DNA of 64,000 nucleotides from Toxonevra muliebris (GCA_963691655.1 OY829326.1:83941235-84005234); one strand, 5' to 3'; positions 45,615-58,059 are shown, counted from the stretch's first letter. Program-made: numbers and translations. The notes: generated by a model not told the origin, from the sequence alone.

Positions 45615-45694
45615 AAATTAAACTCAAAATTTAATTTTGAGTTTAATTTTTAACTCAAAATTAAACTCAAAATTAAATTTTGAGTTTAATTTTA
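45615..45694. repeat. Two adjoining AT palindromes
   Basis: ATTAAACTCAAAATTTAATT leads a 31-bp near-palindrome (45618-45648), and a 37-bp palindrome with the same arms (TTAAACTCAAAA) follows at 45657-45693. Confidence 0.8.
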
Positions 45695-45829
45695 ACCGGA
45701 AAAATTCCCTATTTTAATACTCGCCACTGTACATTCAGCACCGAAATGCAAGTGAACGATTCATCGCTGAAAAGTTCACTTGCAGATTTTATAAATGTAA
45801 GCAGAGTGTCATCCTAGGACATGTAAAGT

Positions 45830-47040
45830 GAAGGTTAGATCAGGTTACGTTAATTAGCTGCCCCTCAGGGCACAAATATGCCAAATAAGGCCCTTTGTGG
45901 TGGTAGGTGCTCCACCCCCTTTAAAACAGAACCAGACTAGTCGACCCAATTAAACTTTGTTATATATTTAGGAAGATCCCCTAGATCATTTGACCCAAGT
46001 TGGGCAAGTAATCTGGAAAGTATTGACCCAGGGGCAGAAGTATACGAAGTGAGAAATAGATTCCTTCTCGTCTTCATCTTTACAACTTCTGAAATATTTA
46101 TTTAATGACGCACCCAATATTGAAGCGTGTATGCCTAAAACCTTTTTAGACCCCACCAGTAGAATTTGACAAGAGTTAACCGTTTTCCCTCTTTATTATT
46201 TGGCATTGTTGTTGTCGTTATGATGAATAATGCAAATCCAATAACTTCATTTTCTAAAAATTTTTATTTGTGATTTAAAGGGACAAGCAAATGCACAGCC
46301 AAAACTTTGTTTATTTGTCTTCTACTGAAAGATAATTGCGTTTGGAGTTATACTTTGGCCATACCTGCTTGATTTTGCTTGTGTGTTCAGTCTCTCACCT
46401 TCGCCTGGTTCAAGAACTCCGCTTAAAAGCTAAGCTTGCAAGTAGCCAATGAGATAAGCAGGTAGGTAAAAATGGCATATTTGTACTTAATCTAGCTGAT
46501 TCATCAGTTTTCTTATTTCCAAGGATATCACTGTGGCTTGGCAAGTTAAGTTTATCGGGAACTTCGTTGAGTAGACGCAAACTGCCAAGAACCATCTTGA
46601 AGGTCAGTCATATACTAGCTAGTGATTGGATAGCAGATTGACTGTCGCAGAAAATTAAAATATCATGGATTGATACTTTAACACATTTCAGCCAGTTCGC
46701 CGCTACCTAGATGGACATGACTTCAGATTGGATGACTCTACAATGATCAGGTAGACTACAGAATTAGCTTAATCGTAATTACTCAACCACAACCTTCCTC
46801 CATCATCATATTCTCTTGAAGGAATGGAAGTGATAAAGTGAATGTCGGCGAAGGGTATGGAGAGGGTGTAGTCAACGTTTTTAGATAAAGCGGTAAATTC
46901 CAAAGAAATTCGGAATGATCTTCAAATGGTTCAGACCAGAAACTAACTGAATTTAGCCTGATAGCCGTGGTTAGTAGGAGTTAAGTAGAGAATGGTATTC
47001 ATGGCTAAGGAAGGGGTGTTTCTTAAGGCATCTGTGCTCA
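45830..47040 (-). pseudogene. LINE relic with RNase H domain
   Basis: On the minus strand about 46740-46410 reads ILIFCDSQSAIQSLAS (an RNase H active-site Asp motif) and then PSHSDILGNKKTDESARL (the GHSxIxGNExAD motif, with the final catalytic Asp kept in altered form). Such RNase H domains sit at the C-terminal end of ORF2 in LOA/I-group LINEs. The surrounding sequence to 47040 and down to 45830 has similar base composition and may belong to it but is too decayed to read. It overlaps no intact frame. Confidence 0.55.
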
Positions 47041-47319
47041 AAGGTACAAAATAAGAAGAGATTTTTTTTTTTTTAAGAATCATTGATAATAACTTATAGT
47101 TCGGTACTGAAAGCATATAGGATTTCAGTGATAAAATTCCCGTTGGGTATACTATGTATATTTTTATAAATATATTTATAAATACCCATACTTAAAAAAC
47201 ATACACGCCTAGTAGGCATGGGATCTTTCAGAAAATAATGTCTGACTGACACACTTCAACTTATTTCGATATATGTACATATGTTTGTTCGTATACACAT
47301 ATCCACATACTTGTTTGTT

Positions 47320-47715
47320 ACACGTAATTTTCAACTGTCGGCGTTTCAGCCCAACAAATATGACGTTGCCAAGCCCATCATGCATTATAGAGTGTATGAT
47401 CCAGTCGGAGGAAGACTGGTCAGAAATAAGTGGGTTCATCACGAATGTGCAAAATGACCTAAGGAGAATTGAACGTCTTAGGAGAGCAGACTTGACGAAT
47501 ACAGCCTAAAGGCTAACCAGCCCCGCGAAGTAATACCTAACGGCAGTACCGCGGGGATAGTGGTTGACGAGCAGGGGGGTGAGGTTTAGTACGTAGGTGC
47601 ATTACTGAGCAGATCCAGTCAGTATGTGAATCGTGCATGCCTATAGTACGGACTACTGGTATCTATGAAGATTCCTCACCTCCAGGGCGCATCCAAAAAA
47701 AAAAAAAAAAAAAAA
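47320..47715 (+). mobile_element. LINE 3' end with poly(A), copy 2, 15-bp target duplication
   Basis: ACATACTTGTTTGTT stands at 47305-47319 and 47716-47730. Inside is a 5'-truncated LINE: the last ORF2 codons (IQSEEDWSEISGFITNVQND), the same 3' UTR as at 44.4 kb, and a poly(A) tail. A few bases were inserted near the stop relative to copy 1 (ATACAGCCTAAAG). The clear duplication and long A-tail point to a fairly recent insertion. Confidence 0.85.
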
Positions 47716-47730
47716 ACATACTTGTTTGTT

Positions 47731-48047
47731 GTGCCCGCTTAAACTACAAGTGATTAGCTTTCCTTCTGGGTTGGCCCGCCTAATTTTTATTGCGCTACTA
47801 ATATCTTAGGAATGTGAATGACATTTATATATGTATATATTGGTGCATGGTATATTCATATGATGCATTTAATATATACATTTTTCGTCTCAAATCAAAC
47901 TGTTAGTTACATATGCATACTTCGGCGTTGCTTATACGTTTCTGAATTATGTTAATTATCATCTTCTCGATCTTTAAGCTTCTTGTTTGTCACATTTCTT
48001 TTATACTTTGGCGATTTTATTCATTTATTATAAAGTATTATTAAAAT
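47731..48047. other. No feature recognised
   Basis: AT-rich spacer with TATA-type repeats. Confidence 0.5.
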
Positions 48048-48245
48048 ATGCAGTCTAAGTATTTTGCTTATATGGAAGTCCCGCGAGTTCCCAGGCATAG
48101 AAGGCGCGCCGACTTCTCAACCGGTCTTAACGACGACCTCGAAGCGCATCAATATCCCTTGCCACGGCCAGAAGATATTTTTGCAAACATTGTAAATAGG
48201 AAATATTTCAGTCATCTCGATTTCTCTGACGAACACTTTTAAAAA
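48048..48245 (+). pseudogene. Ty3/gypsy reverse transcriptase scrap
   Basis: Sixty-odd codons read ADFSTGLNDDLEAHQYPLPR and PEDIFANIVNRKYFSHLDFS, the RT segment that carries the first catalytic Asp (normally in a xDLxxAY motif, here LDFSDEHF). It is unrelated in detail to the element at 26-29 kb and resembles the K02A2.6-like gypsy group. Nothing else of that element is nearby. Confidence 0.7.
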
Positions 48246-50690
48246 GAAAATAGCGGTTCAAGTATAGGAGCTAAAACTTTTTTCTCAGCGGACTCTAATC
48301 TAGAATTATACTACTTTAACAAGAAAGAAAAAACAAAAAGTATTTCTTTGTTCGACATTAGTTAACAAAATCAATTTTGGCACTGCATTATGCCAAAATA
48401 TTTCAAAACGTAAAAAATTTGACATCTATCTATGCAATGCATAAAAATTATTTTTACCGTAGTAAATAATGTTTTAGATTTTTAATTCAAGTAAAACAAT
48501 CAATGCCGTTGCTTCTAATTGTGACTTTGAAGAAATATTCTCATTCATCCATTTACATTCACTCGAGTGTTTAGTCAAAGAGATTTGAATGCAGGATATG
48601 GTACACTAGTGCGCTGTTTTGCTAATAGATTCATAGAGCAAGGGAATTTACATTACAAAAACTGAAATTTGAAAATCGCACTGAACTTTCTACTAATCCA
48701 CCATTGACTAAATATGATTTTCGTACTATTAACACCTTAGGGTCAAAAACGTGCTTTTTGTATAATTGTATATATTTGTATAATTGCTTCATGCAATTGG
48801 TCCATCGATTTCAGTTTCGACAATTGCTTTGCATAACCCAAAGTTACATAAATATCGTATTAACTTTTATAGTTATAGTTTTTTTCCAAGAAAAAATGTT
48901 TTCAGTGTTGCCTTGGCTGGGATTCTATCTCATGACATTAGGCTTAATAGCCAAGTGGAGTTACTACAATGATTTAATTCTTTGCTAAATTTTTAGATTT
49001 TTAAGCTGAAGCCATTTTAATGTCAAGAAAATGGGTTAAAGTTTTTTCCCCAATTCATCAGAAACCACCGGGAAGCCAACTCCACAAAGAGCCTGCAAAA
49101 TGTTATATATGTATGTACGTAAAGTATTATACCTATACATACATGCATCTATATTTTCTGCTGACTGCCAGATACACGAATGCATTTTGTTTACCATTTT
49201 TAAGTTGAATGTGTAATGAAACCTAGAATAGTTTTATGTACATTTCATTGAAATCTGGGGTCTGAGTTCTCATATCTGGCACTGTAATCTAGAATTTACT
49301 TCTTACGGAAATCACGTTTTATATGGAATTTTGAAAAAGCTCAAGCAGAGAAATCGATTTCTCTTAAAACAACAATTTGGCTCATTCGTTGTTCTGGCAA
49401 CCAGCAGACTATACACATACATATACTTCCAACACACAACTAAGCAGTAAATGCTTGTTCATAGATGGCTACACATCATAATGAAGGTATTGAAAAATGC
49501 AAGTGTGCTTTCGATGCTACCGACTTTGTTGTTATTATTGTTGTTTATATATAGTTACATACAATACATAGTATGCTCGTACGTACATATGTATGTATAT
49601 GGAAGGTAGGTAGGTTGGTAGGTTGGTATATATTATTTCCTCGAATGAATCGAGTCTTTCAAAGGGAAATTGCTTGAGCGGCGGCCGTTTTTGGTGAATT
49701 GCGAGAATTCATGCGCACCGATAGTCATTGTTTCGTACAAGCCAATGCACATGTCAGCATAAACTGATTGAACGTGAACATGCAACTTTTTTTTTTTTGG
49801 CAACATTTCAAACGCGCGCTATCGATTGCGATTTGGAAATGAAGCATATGCGAACTTTGGCGATAACTTTTTTTTCCAGTTGTACTATACATACACAGAG
49901 GTTTAATTTTTGGGCAAATTCGGCAACTTTAACAACAGCGAACAAATTTTTAAATTGTATAATTATTTTGAAAATTTTAGATTTCTTGATAACTGCCATT
50001 AGAATATATTTTAATAATTATTCTATATCGACCAGTCGGAAAACACACGGTATTTGTTGTTATCACCTCCACGTGGTGACGGTTGGTAACTAATGCACAT
50101 CAGGTGGCTGGTGTAACTTGTTACGGGTAATAGGGCACATCGGCCATATGATGTGCAATTGGCTAAGATAGACTAGGCGACGGGAGGAAACCCTCTTATA
50201 AAAAGCTCCCTTCCCCCAGGCTGCCATGCGACCCGTAGCCATTGGGTGAGTTTGCCAGCCAGGGGTTTAGTCCTGGAAAGCCAATGGGGATGGATTTGCT
50301 GTTTGAGTGCATTTAATTTTTAATTATATTTTATGTAGTCATCACGGTGGATCCGAGTTCGTTGGTTGAGTACAGAGTCCAAAAACCGGGACAGCCAAAG
50401 TTGAAGCGATATTTTTATTTCCCCTTAATCTTACTTTAGCCATTGCACATGGTGACAGGCCATTGTGTGCTATCAACTATCTCATCCAACTTTCAAAAGT
50501 TGAGAGGTTAGCATAAGAACTACAGGCGCTTGGAGCAAAATGCCTTCACCCCCGGACGAATACCTCTGGAGACAGCAGCCAAAACAGCCATCAGACTAAG
50601 AAAATCGCAATTTAGTCTTAGAAACACAAAACTTTTGGACACTCGTGTATCCTAAACGAGTACTGCACAACAGAAACCAAAACAACTACA
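48246..50690. other. No gene recognised; microsatellite and a GC-richer patch
   Basis: GTAGGTTGG-type repeats lie at about 49602-49630. The stretch 50090-50640 is less AT-rich than its surroundings (for example CGGGAGGAAACCCTC near 50180) and may belong to an element that I cannot name. Confidence 0.4.
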
Positions 50691-50929
50691 GATTATCACT
50701 CTTATGCTAGAAAATTTCTTACGTTCGATTTTGCTACGAACTGTAAAAACGGTATGCTGTTTCGTAATTTCGAAGTTTGAATGATGGTGTAACTGAAAAC
50801 GAACGGATCGTAAATTTGCCGTTTTTGAGCGGCATTTTGTACAAATAAGAAAAGGTGTCGGAGCTAAAAGAATTGTCAAGAAAAAAATTAAATAATATAC
50901 ATACAAAAAACATAAAATATGTAAGTTTT

Positions 50930-51315
50930 GTTGTTTTGGTAGGTCGAAAATCATAACAAACCGTAAGCTGTACAAAAAGCTTGTGGATTTGATGAAGGAA
51001 AGATCTAAAATCGCTCATGGATTTGACAAAAAGGCAAAAGAAAATGACCTGAGTTTTTGGGAAAGTGTCACTCTGTGAAAAAAAGTGTGGTTGGATTATA
51101 AGTGCTATGCATATCAAGCGGTGATTGTCCACTAATGAGACAGAAGCTAGAGCAATAGGTGGCGGACCAAATACGATGCATGTTTTAATGATTTGAAGGA
51201 TTGCATTAATTGACATACACACAAGTACGTCAGGCATTAGAGGAACTGTGGCCTGTGAGTTGGAAACGGCATTACACATGTCAATGACGATAAGAGAGAA
51301 CGAACTGGATGTACC
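50930..51315 (+). pseudogene. Myb/SANT-like (zeste-type) DNA-binding protein relic
   Basis: Plus-strand pieces read KLVDLMKERSKIAHGF, then KKVWLDYK near 51085, then ATE-like text and IGGGPNT near 51155-51170, and HTSTSGI near 51215. This order (helix 1, WKxVWxDYK, GGGP, T/S-rich linker) is that of the MADF/Myb-SANT domain proteins common in insects and often encoded next to Harbinger transposases. Frames change at least twice, so no protein is possible. A 194-codon frame on the opposite strand (50734-51318) is a by-product of this sequence. Confidence 0.45.
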
Positions 51316-51479
51316 CATGCAATCAGCGCCTGAGAATGCAAGCAGTCATAGGAACTCTAAATTATTTTTGCAAACCCGAAGCGACTAAAATATAGGTCGA
51401 AGTTTATGGCAGTCTCTTGATAAGAAAAAAGCTCAAAACTTCTCTGTTTACAGAGAAAGCAAACTCGAGTTCTAGCCGG

Positions 51480-51720
51480 AGTTCCCACAGGATTTTGTGC
51501 TATTGGCGTAATACTTTGAGGAGGGCACAAGCAAACTACTCCAGAAGCTGCGAAGATGAAGAAGAAACTTAAACCATCAACACCTCCTCTGTGAATGCCC
51601 CAAACACCAAATCCGTCGACTCCGTTTCTTAGGAGACATACTCTTTGCAGGACTGGAGGATCTGGCGCAGATTTCCAAAACAGATCTTGTAAGGTTCATT
51701 AAGAGTACTGATGTTTGAGA
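51480..51720 (+). pseudogene. LINE ORF2 C-terminal relic
   Basis: Pieces read SCRSCEDEEET and HLLCECPKHQIRRLRFLGD, the CxxC...H...C zinc-binding tail of LOA/Jockey-like ORF2, ending DLVRFIKST. Stops interrupt it. The text after it to about 51820 may be its 3' UTR. Confidence 0.6.
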
Positions 51721-51729
51721 ACATCTGTT

Positions 51730-52390
51730 TCGTGGATGTGGAGGATTCCACAATGTATAGAGACATCATAATGGATAAAATTTTTGGCTCAGTTTTTCTG
51801 AGCGCTTCCCTTTAACCTAACATTATGTTATTTAGAACAAGTTTTTATTGTCGAAGTTCACCCTGTTCATAAATTCAATTGATTTTTATATGTATTTAAA
51901 GCTGAATATTTACAAAGCTTTTAAGCCAATTTTTTTGAAATTTTAATTTTTACAAAGTGATTTGAGCAAAAAACGCCATGAATAAAAAAAAAAAATTTGG
52001 GAAAACTCTAGATCCGCTAATGGATGGAAATATAGATGATAACTATTCTAAAACTCGTTCAGTGCCAAATATTTAACCTCCATCGCCAATATACCATAAG
52101 TGCATAATATACTAAATGAAAACTTGCTGCTTGCTTATGATGAGCACTTGCCTCCACTGTAACTAATAGAATGGATTTTTTGTTGTAATTATGCACATTT
52201 TAAATTATTTTCCATACATATATAAAACATACTTAAACTCACAACAAGTAACAGTGGAAAACTGAAATATTTCAATTAAAATGAATGAAAAGTTTATTAA
52301 TTGCTATCAGAAAATAATGTTTAGCAATTTCAAAAGTTATCAATACCTACTATTTCTTTTCATAAAGAAAGAAGTAAATATGTATTGTAT
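51730..52390. other. No feature recognised
   Basis: AT-rich spacer with a TATG microsatellite at its end. Confidence 0.5.
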
Positions 52391-53797
52391 GTATGTATTA
52401 GGGTGGCCGTTATGTTTCAACTTGCTAAAAGTTTGGCTCCCAGACCTCTATCTTGTTTCAACCAATAAAGAAACAATCTGTGCAAAATTTGAGCTCAATT
52501 GGACAACAGCTAGGCGGCCCTCATCGACCATGAACATGAACATTGTACATTGTCGCCCGGAAAATCATTTTTTCAGATAAATCAATTTTTTGTTCTTGGA
52601 TTTCTTGAACAACACCTTTCTATGAAGACACAACACCGATGTGATTAGCCGGAATTGTTGGAGTTAACAATGATTTATGCTTTCAAGATATACCTTTCTC
52701 AAGACCAGTTTTAGTTATCTCAAATGGGAAAAACTCTTAAAAAGAATTTGTATTTTTCTTGCTCGGGTGTATTTAATTATTAAAGGTGATTTAATTAATA
52801 TTACTTTTTGTTCATGTGTCAATTGTTAAATTATTAGGAAATGGATCGAAAAATCAGTAAGGTGCTGCGGACAAATTTGTTACCCACCTCGAGCACTTAG
52901 CTCCTCAAACTGTGGCTCTATCATTATTTGATGAAAATGTTCGAACAGCGGTTAAGACAAATAAAGTTTAAATTATATTGGAAGCAGGCTACAAAAAAAC
53001 ATTTTTCTTCGTTTATAAACATAGAGTTTTCGTCTTTTCTTCGCGAAATTTTCTATCAGCACCGATTTCTTCAACAAAGATCTTTCAACATGGAAAGACG
53101 ATCCAGGTTACAAGAATGGAATTGAAAAACTTGAGAAGAAAGTTGTTGTTGATGACGTTGCGGAAAAAAATGAGAAATATCATGAATCTGAGACGACCAA
53201 AAAGATACACAACTAACTACTACTAAATCCTTTCTTATTTTGCGGATACTTTTGAATTTAAAATTTAGGTGGACACACGAAAAAAAAGCATTTTCATTGA
53301 GAATCGAATTTCGTTTTTGAGTGATTATAAGTTTGGAAAAGAAGAAGAATTTTTGTGTGTGTTTTGTGAAAGTAAATATAAATTGAAATGCTACCTTTAA
53401 ATTTAATTTAGATTGCAAGAATTTATATACCAATTTATTAGCAATGATTTGCTCTCCGGCTACATTATTTTATTTTTTCACTTTTGCTAATAAATCTGGG
53501 GTAAAAAGGAACAACAGCTTAAGTTTATTTTCATGTCAGCCGATTTTAATAGCTTTTAATAGAATGATTAGCATTGTTTCAAACGACTTTATCTTAAAAT
53601 TAAAGATCTTTCTGAAAACGATATATAATTCTAAAAATTATTTAAAAATTCGCATCAGCTTATTGATTATAGACAAAAATTTGTGATAAAATATTTTCTA
53701 TCTTAAGTCGAGTTATGCTGTTTTTAATTTTTAAAACAGAAATACCACCTTGATCAAAAAGTTCCCGGAATTTATTCAGAAAATTAAAAATACAAGT

Positions 53798-54860
53798 TTA
53801 TTCATCTAAATCTATATTGTCTCCTTCAAAGTAATCCCCATCGACTGCAACGCACTTATGGAAGCGCTTGATCCAATCCTCGAAACATTTTTTATATTCG
53901 GTTTTCGGTATGTCCATCAGTGCTTCCTGCGATTTTACCATTACTTCCTCTCGGCTGCTGAAACGCGTTCCCTGCAATGGTTTTTTAACTCGATTGAACA
54001 GAAAGAAGTCACACGGAGCCAAATCAGGTGAATTCGGTGGCTGTTGGATGGTATTTGTTGCATTTTTCGTCAAAAATTACGAATAATGAAAATCCACGAG
54101 TTTTCTGTCCTGTCTGGTCTCTTTCGGCGAATTGCTTCACGCAAACGTCTCATAACGCCCAAATAATACTCTTTGTTTACTGTCTGGCCTTCTGACAAAA
54201 ATTCAAGATACACTACATCGTTGTAATCCATGAAAACCGTGAGCACTGCCTTCTTTTTTGACTGAAAACGAAGTGTTTTTTTTGGTCTCGACTCATTTGG
54301 TAAACGCCATTCACTTGCCTGATGTCTGGATTGCTTGTCGTACTGATAAACCCACGTCTCGTCTCCAGTAATGATTCAGCCTCGCAAATCATAGCTTTTG
54401 CGACGTCAACACGGTCTCTTTTTTGCATGAAATTGAGGTCTTTTGGCATCAACTTTGCTGCTACACGACGGAAATCCAAATCATTAACCAAAATGTCTTG
54501 GACGGATCCATAGGCAATGTTCAAGTCCTCCGCTATTTCTCTGATGGTTAATTTGCAGTTATTGAACAAAATTTATTTTACTTTATCGTCGGTTTTCGAT
54601 GTCGATAGTCTGCCACTGCGTTCATCATCTTCGATTGACTCACGACCACTTTTGAATCGCTCGTGCCACTGGTAAACAACCGTTTTTTTGGAGAATCGTT
54701 GCCGCAAAATTTAATACAATAGGGTGATTCTCTATGTCTAGTATATGCCCTTCCACGGTAGCACGATAGCACAAATTGTAAAACTTTCCAATCCGTACAA
54801 CGAAACAAAAACAAAATACACGTCAATCCATTCTGCAACACTTAAAAACTTTTCCTACAA
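53798..54860 (-). pseudogene. mariner transposase, frameshifted, second catalytic Asp lost
   Basis: Reading down the minus strand, N-terminal text is split by the MITE near 54.7-55.1 kb. LTIREIAEDLNIAYGSVQDI (54560-54480) is the second helix-turn-helix and AAKLMPKDLNFMQKRDRVDV follows. GDETWV, with the first catalytic Asp, lies near 54360 in another frame. The segment that should hold the second Asp (HDNAPSH-type) is deleted near 54075. PNSPDLAPCDFFLF (54040-54000) holds the third, and the end is DGDYFEGDNIDLDE. It cannot work. Confidence 0.82.
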
Positions 54861-55062
54861 CGATACCCATGTATATGTTCAATGAAATGAAGTGTAGTCT
54901 ATTAAATGCTACTCTGTGCCTCTCTCTCACTCTCTGTGTTTACATTTTCTAATATATTTCAGTTCTACGATCATGTGCGCTCTCAGATTGTAGTATAATT
55001 TAGTATAATATTTTTGCATTTCGTGCTATCGTGCAATTATACTAGACATAGAGAATCACCCT
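54721..55062. mobile_element. hAT-like MITE with perfect 25-bp ends, inside the mariner
   Basis: AGGGTGATTCTCTATGTCTA begins a perfect 25-bp inverted repeat. The octamer AATACAAT stands on both sides (54713-54720 and 55063-55070). GCACGATAGCAC also appears inverted inside each end. The 342-bp element is noncoding. The 8-bp duplication fits hAT, though the family is not sure. Confidence 0.8.
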
Positions 55063-55667
55063 AATACAATTTAATAGAATTGTAAAAAATCGCCAACACA
55101 CACAGACATAGATGTACTTTTGGCTACGTAACTTTTGCAAATGTCAAGCTATGACGCTAAGATTTAGAGGGAATATCAACAACAGATGTACCAACTTAAC
55201 AAACGGAACGATGGAAGCGCCACACGGTGGTTATTCCGGGAACTTTTTGATCAAGGTGGTATTGCAAGGGCAGCTGTTATGAAAACAAAATTCAAAATGT
55301 CTAAAAACTATATCTTATATTTACCCTGTTTTCTTAAAACCATGTGTTTGAGGGTTGCTGAGTTACTTTCGGCATTTGAAGTGAATTTCTTTTGAAATTC
55401 AGAATTTATTCTATAGATAATATTTCTGTAAATAAAAATAAGTTTCTGCTATAGAAGTTGTGTGCAATATTAAAAAAAATGTAATATTTCTTATATTTTT
55501 CATATTGTTTCACGAATCGTGCTAATTTACTTTTAAAAAATTTTATTCAGAATGTTTTCACACGATTTCCTGGATGTGTCCAAATTGGAACCAGATTAGT
55601 GCAAGGGAGCAACAACATTTTAACTTTTGAAAAATGACCTATAGCTAAGGGCCACCCTAGTATGTAT

Positions 55668-57844
55668 GTATGTATTGTATAGAAGTAAGTGCGTAACGAA
55701 ATGCTAAGCTTTCATTGTGGAGTGGGAGGGGTGAGGGGGTGAAACTAAAACTTTACTCTATCTTCTTCTCCCCCGGGACAAACTTGCATATTTAAGCAAC
55801 CACTTCAGTCCATTATCCTATTAAGCTAATAAATATTATGAAATGTTGTTACTGATTCTTAGCGCGACGTTTTTTTACTTTCTCTTCTCCCTTGGAATTT
55901 TGCTCACCCGTCCTTGTAAATATTCTCCACTCAATGTTGCCCAAAATGAGGTTTGCTCTAGAGTCATCATGTTTTAGAGAAAGATGAGTTAAGTGATTGA
56001 TTTTGGCATAATTTTGTCAATTATCTACAAGCATTTTGTTAATATATAATGCCTGGTTTTGATGGGGATGCGGTGTGCCATATCGAATAGTACTCTCGTT
56101 ATAGAGGCAAAAATCTGCGAACATTTATGTTTCTTCTCTGAAGACTTAGATACTTTAAGTCATTGCCAAAACATTTGAAAGTTATGAGGTAAGTAGTTAA
56201 CAAAAACTTTTTATTTCAACGATTCATTATCGTCCTGAGTTCATTAATCAAAACTGAATAGTTTATCTTTTGAAATATATGTGTATGCACAGAATTTGAT
56301 GGATAGAAGATGTGGAGCTTCTGCAGATGTCAAACAAAGTTACACAAAGACTAAGTAAATGTTCTTATCTATATCAATAAAAGTTTTAATGAAACTTTGC
56401 ACAATTTACGAGATGGCAAGCCACACCCTCGAAAACATTAAGTGGATGCACTGAAATTAGATTTCATGCATTAGATTTACATAAGTTCATACCTACATCA
56501 TACTACATCTTCATGTAAATATGTGATTCACGAAACTTAAAAGCGATTTGCACTTTAAGGTAGTTGTAAATTTTAACTCGCAAAGTATATTATTAAATTT
56601 AATAGCACACTAAGTCGATACTAACTAATACCAGCCTTCAAATGTCATTTTGTTGATAAATACCAGTACGAAAAAGTAAGTTTTATAAGTAAAACAATTG
56701 GATATCAAAAAAATCGTCACAAAGAATAAATGTTTCCGATTTGGATTGGATAAGTTCCATAGGGAAAGGAATGAACCTTTTCGACTACACGACGAAAACT
56801 TTTATTAATCTTTAATTGTGGAGGTGGTGGTAAATTTTTTCTTCTCTTTACATTTTGTGAATTTTCGTTGTATTCAAAAAAAGGCTTGAGAAATAAAGTA
56901 CCAGTTTTGTGAACTTAAACCAAAATTTTAAAATTTTGTATTTATTTCAATTAAAAATGCAGTTGCTTGTTTTTAATGAACAAATAATTATCAAAAAACC
57001 TTTTTTTACCAAAATTGTTTAGTAAAATTTACCGCCACGTCAAAAAAATTCACATCATTAGTTAAAGGTTAACGGTACCGATTTGACAAAATTAATCGCC
57101 CAATTCACGCTCACCCAGATTAAATTAAAAAAGTTATGTAATTTAATAAAAAATAAAAGATAAAGCAGTTTAACAAAATATAACTTGTTCTATACAACGA
57201 ACCACTTCGAGTTTAGGGTCATAGGGTGAAAATAGAAATATATGCGGCATATACGAATTTTTTAAAATTAAAGTCAAGACATCACGGTCCTCTCGTCATC
57301 TATGTATGAACATTTTAACCATAATGAAAGCTTGGAAATCACATAATGTCATGTCTATCGGTTTACATCGCTTTCGCTACAGTCGAACTTATATCAAGAA
57401 GCTTTAGCATCATTTGCTTGACTTTACATTTTTACTACCTGTTTGAGATAAATTAAATTTAAATTTTAAGCATGATAATTAAATTTTTTTTCAATACCGC
57501 TGATTTATAAAAGAAAATTAAAATAGAAAGGTCCAAGTCAAATGCAACAAATTTTCGAAAAAAAAAACATTGAGAACGCTTCCTTGAATCAAATAGAAAT
57601 GATATATATTTGTTATAGGTATTACTATGTATTGAACAGAGCAGTAAAAGAATTCAATTAATAAATCACAAATGAATAATAATTTTTGATTGCAGTTATT
57701 GAAAAACATATTTGACTCCAGAATAAAAAATGCAGTTAGAAGTCTTTTTTAGAGTCGCTGACTGGTTATTCATTTAAAAAACTCTTTTATGGGATCAAGG
57801 AAATCCAATTTTTTTTTAAATCATGGGAATGTAAATCTTATGAC
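55668..57844. other. No feature recognised
   Basis: AT-rich DNA, no coding or repeat signal that I can support. Confidence 0.5.
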
Positions 57845-57847
57845 TGC

Positions 57848-58035
57848 TTTGAAGCCGCTTGGAGTCACTTGAATACCCTTGGAGTCACTTAAAGTCGCAT
57901 GCAGTCACTTGCAGTCAATTGGAATTTGAAGTCAATTGGGGTTTTGAAGTCAATTGGAGTCACTTGAAGTCACTTGGAGTCACTTGAAGTCATTTGAGGT
58001 TTTGAAGTCAATTGAAGTCAGTTGGGACTTGAAGT
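57848..58035 (+). repeat. Minisatellite with 10-bp unit (AGTCACTTGG)
   Basis: Variants of GGAGTCACTT / GAAGTCACTT / GAAGTCAATT follow each other, with two interruptions reading GGTTTTGAAG or close to it. The unit is about 10 bp and the array about 190 bp. Confidence 0.85.
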
Positions 58036-58059
58036 TGTTGACATATTTAATCAAAACCA

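Larger units (their letters stand above)
53745..55259 (-). mobile_element. mariner (DD34D-type) interrupted by a MITE
   Basis: A perfect 27-bp inverted repeat beginning CCACCTTGATCAAAAAGTTC bounds the element. TA stands on both sides (53743-53744 and 55260-55261). Without the MITE and its duplicated octamer the mariner is about 1.17 kb, so it has lost a little coding sequence. The perfect terminal repeats suggest it is younger than the host element. Confidence 0.85.
52399..55659 (+). mobile_element. 8-bp-TSD DNA transposon (TAGGGTGGCC ends), outermost of a three-level nest
   Basis: The ends TAGGGTGGCC are inverted. GTATGTAT stands on both sides (52391-52398 and 55660-55667), although part of it could be microsatellite. 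Inside is a mariner and, in that, a MITE. A decayed frame at about 52880-53215 reads HLEHLAPQTVALSLFDENV and, in another frame, WKDDPGYKNGIEKLEKKVVV then DDVAEK. I recall similar text in uncharacterised transposon proteins of insects and cnidarians but cannot name the family. Confidence 0.55.

Noticed and set aside
50734..51318. A 194-codon frame on the minus strand
   Set aside because: It lies opposite a recognisable Myb/SANT-like relic on the plus strand and has the low-complexity hydrophobic composition of an antisense frame.
57848..58035. CRISPR-like repeat
   Set aside because: The units are 10 bp, adjoining and without unique spacers, and the genome is eukaryotic. It is a minisatellite.
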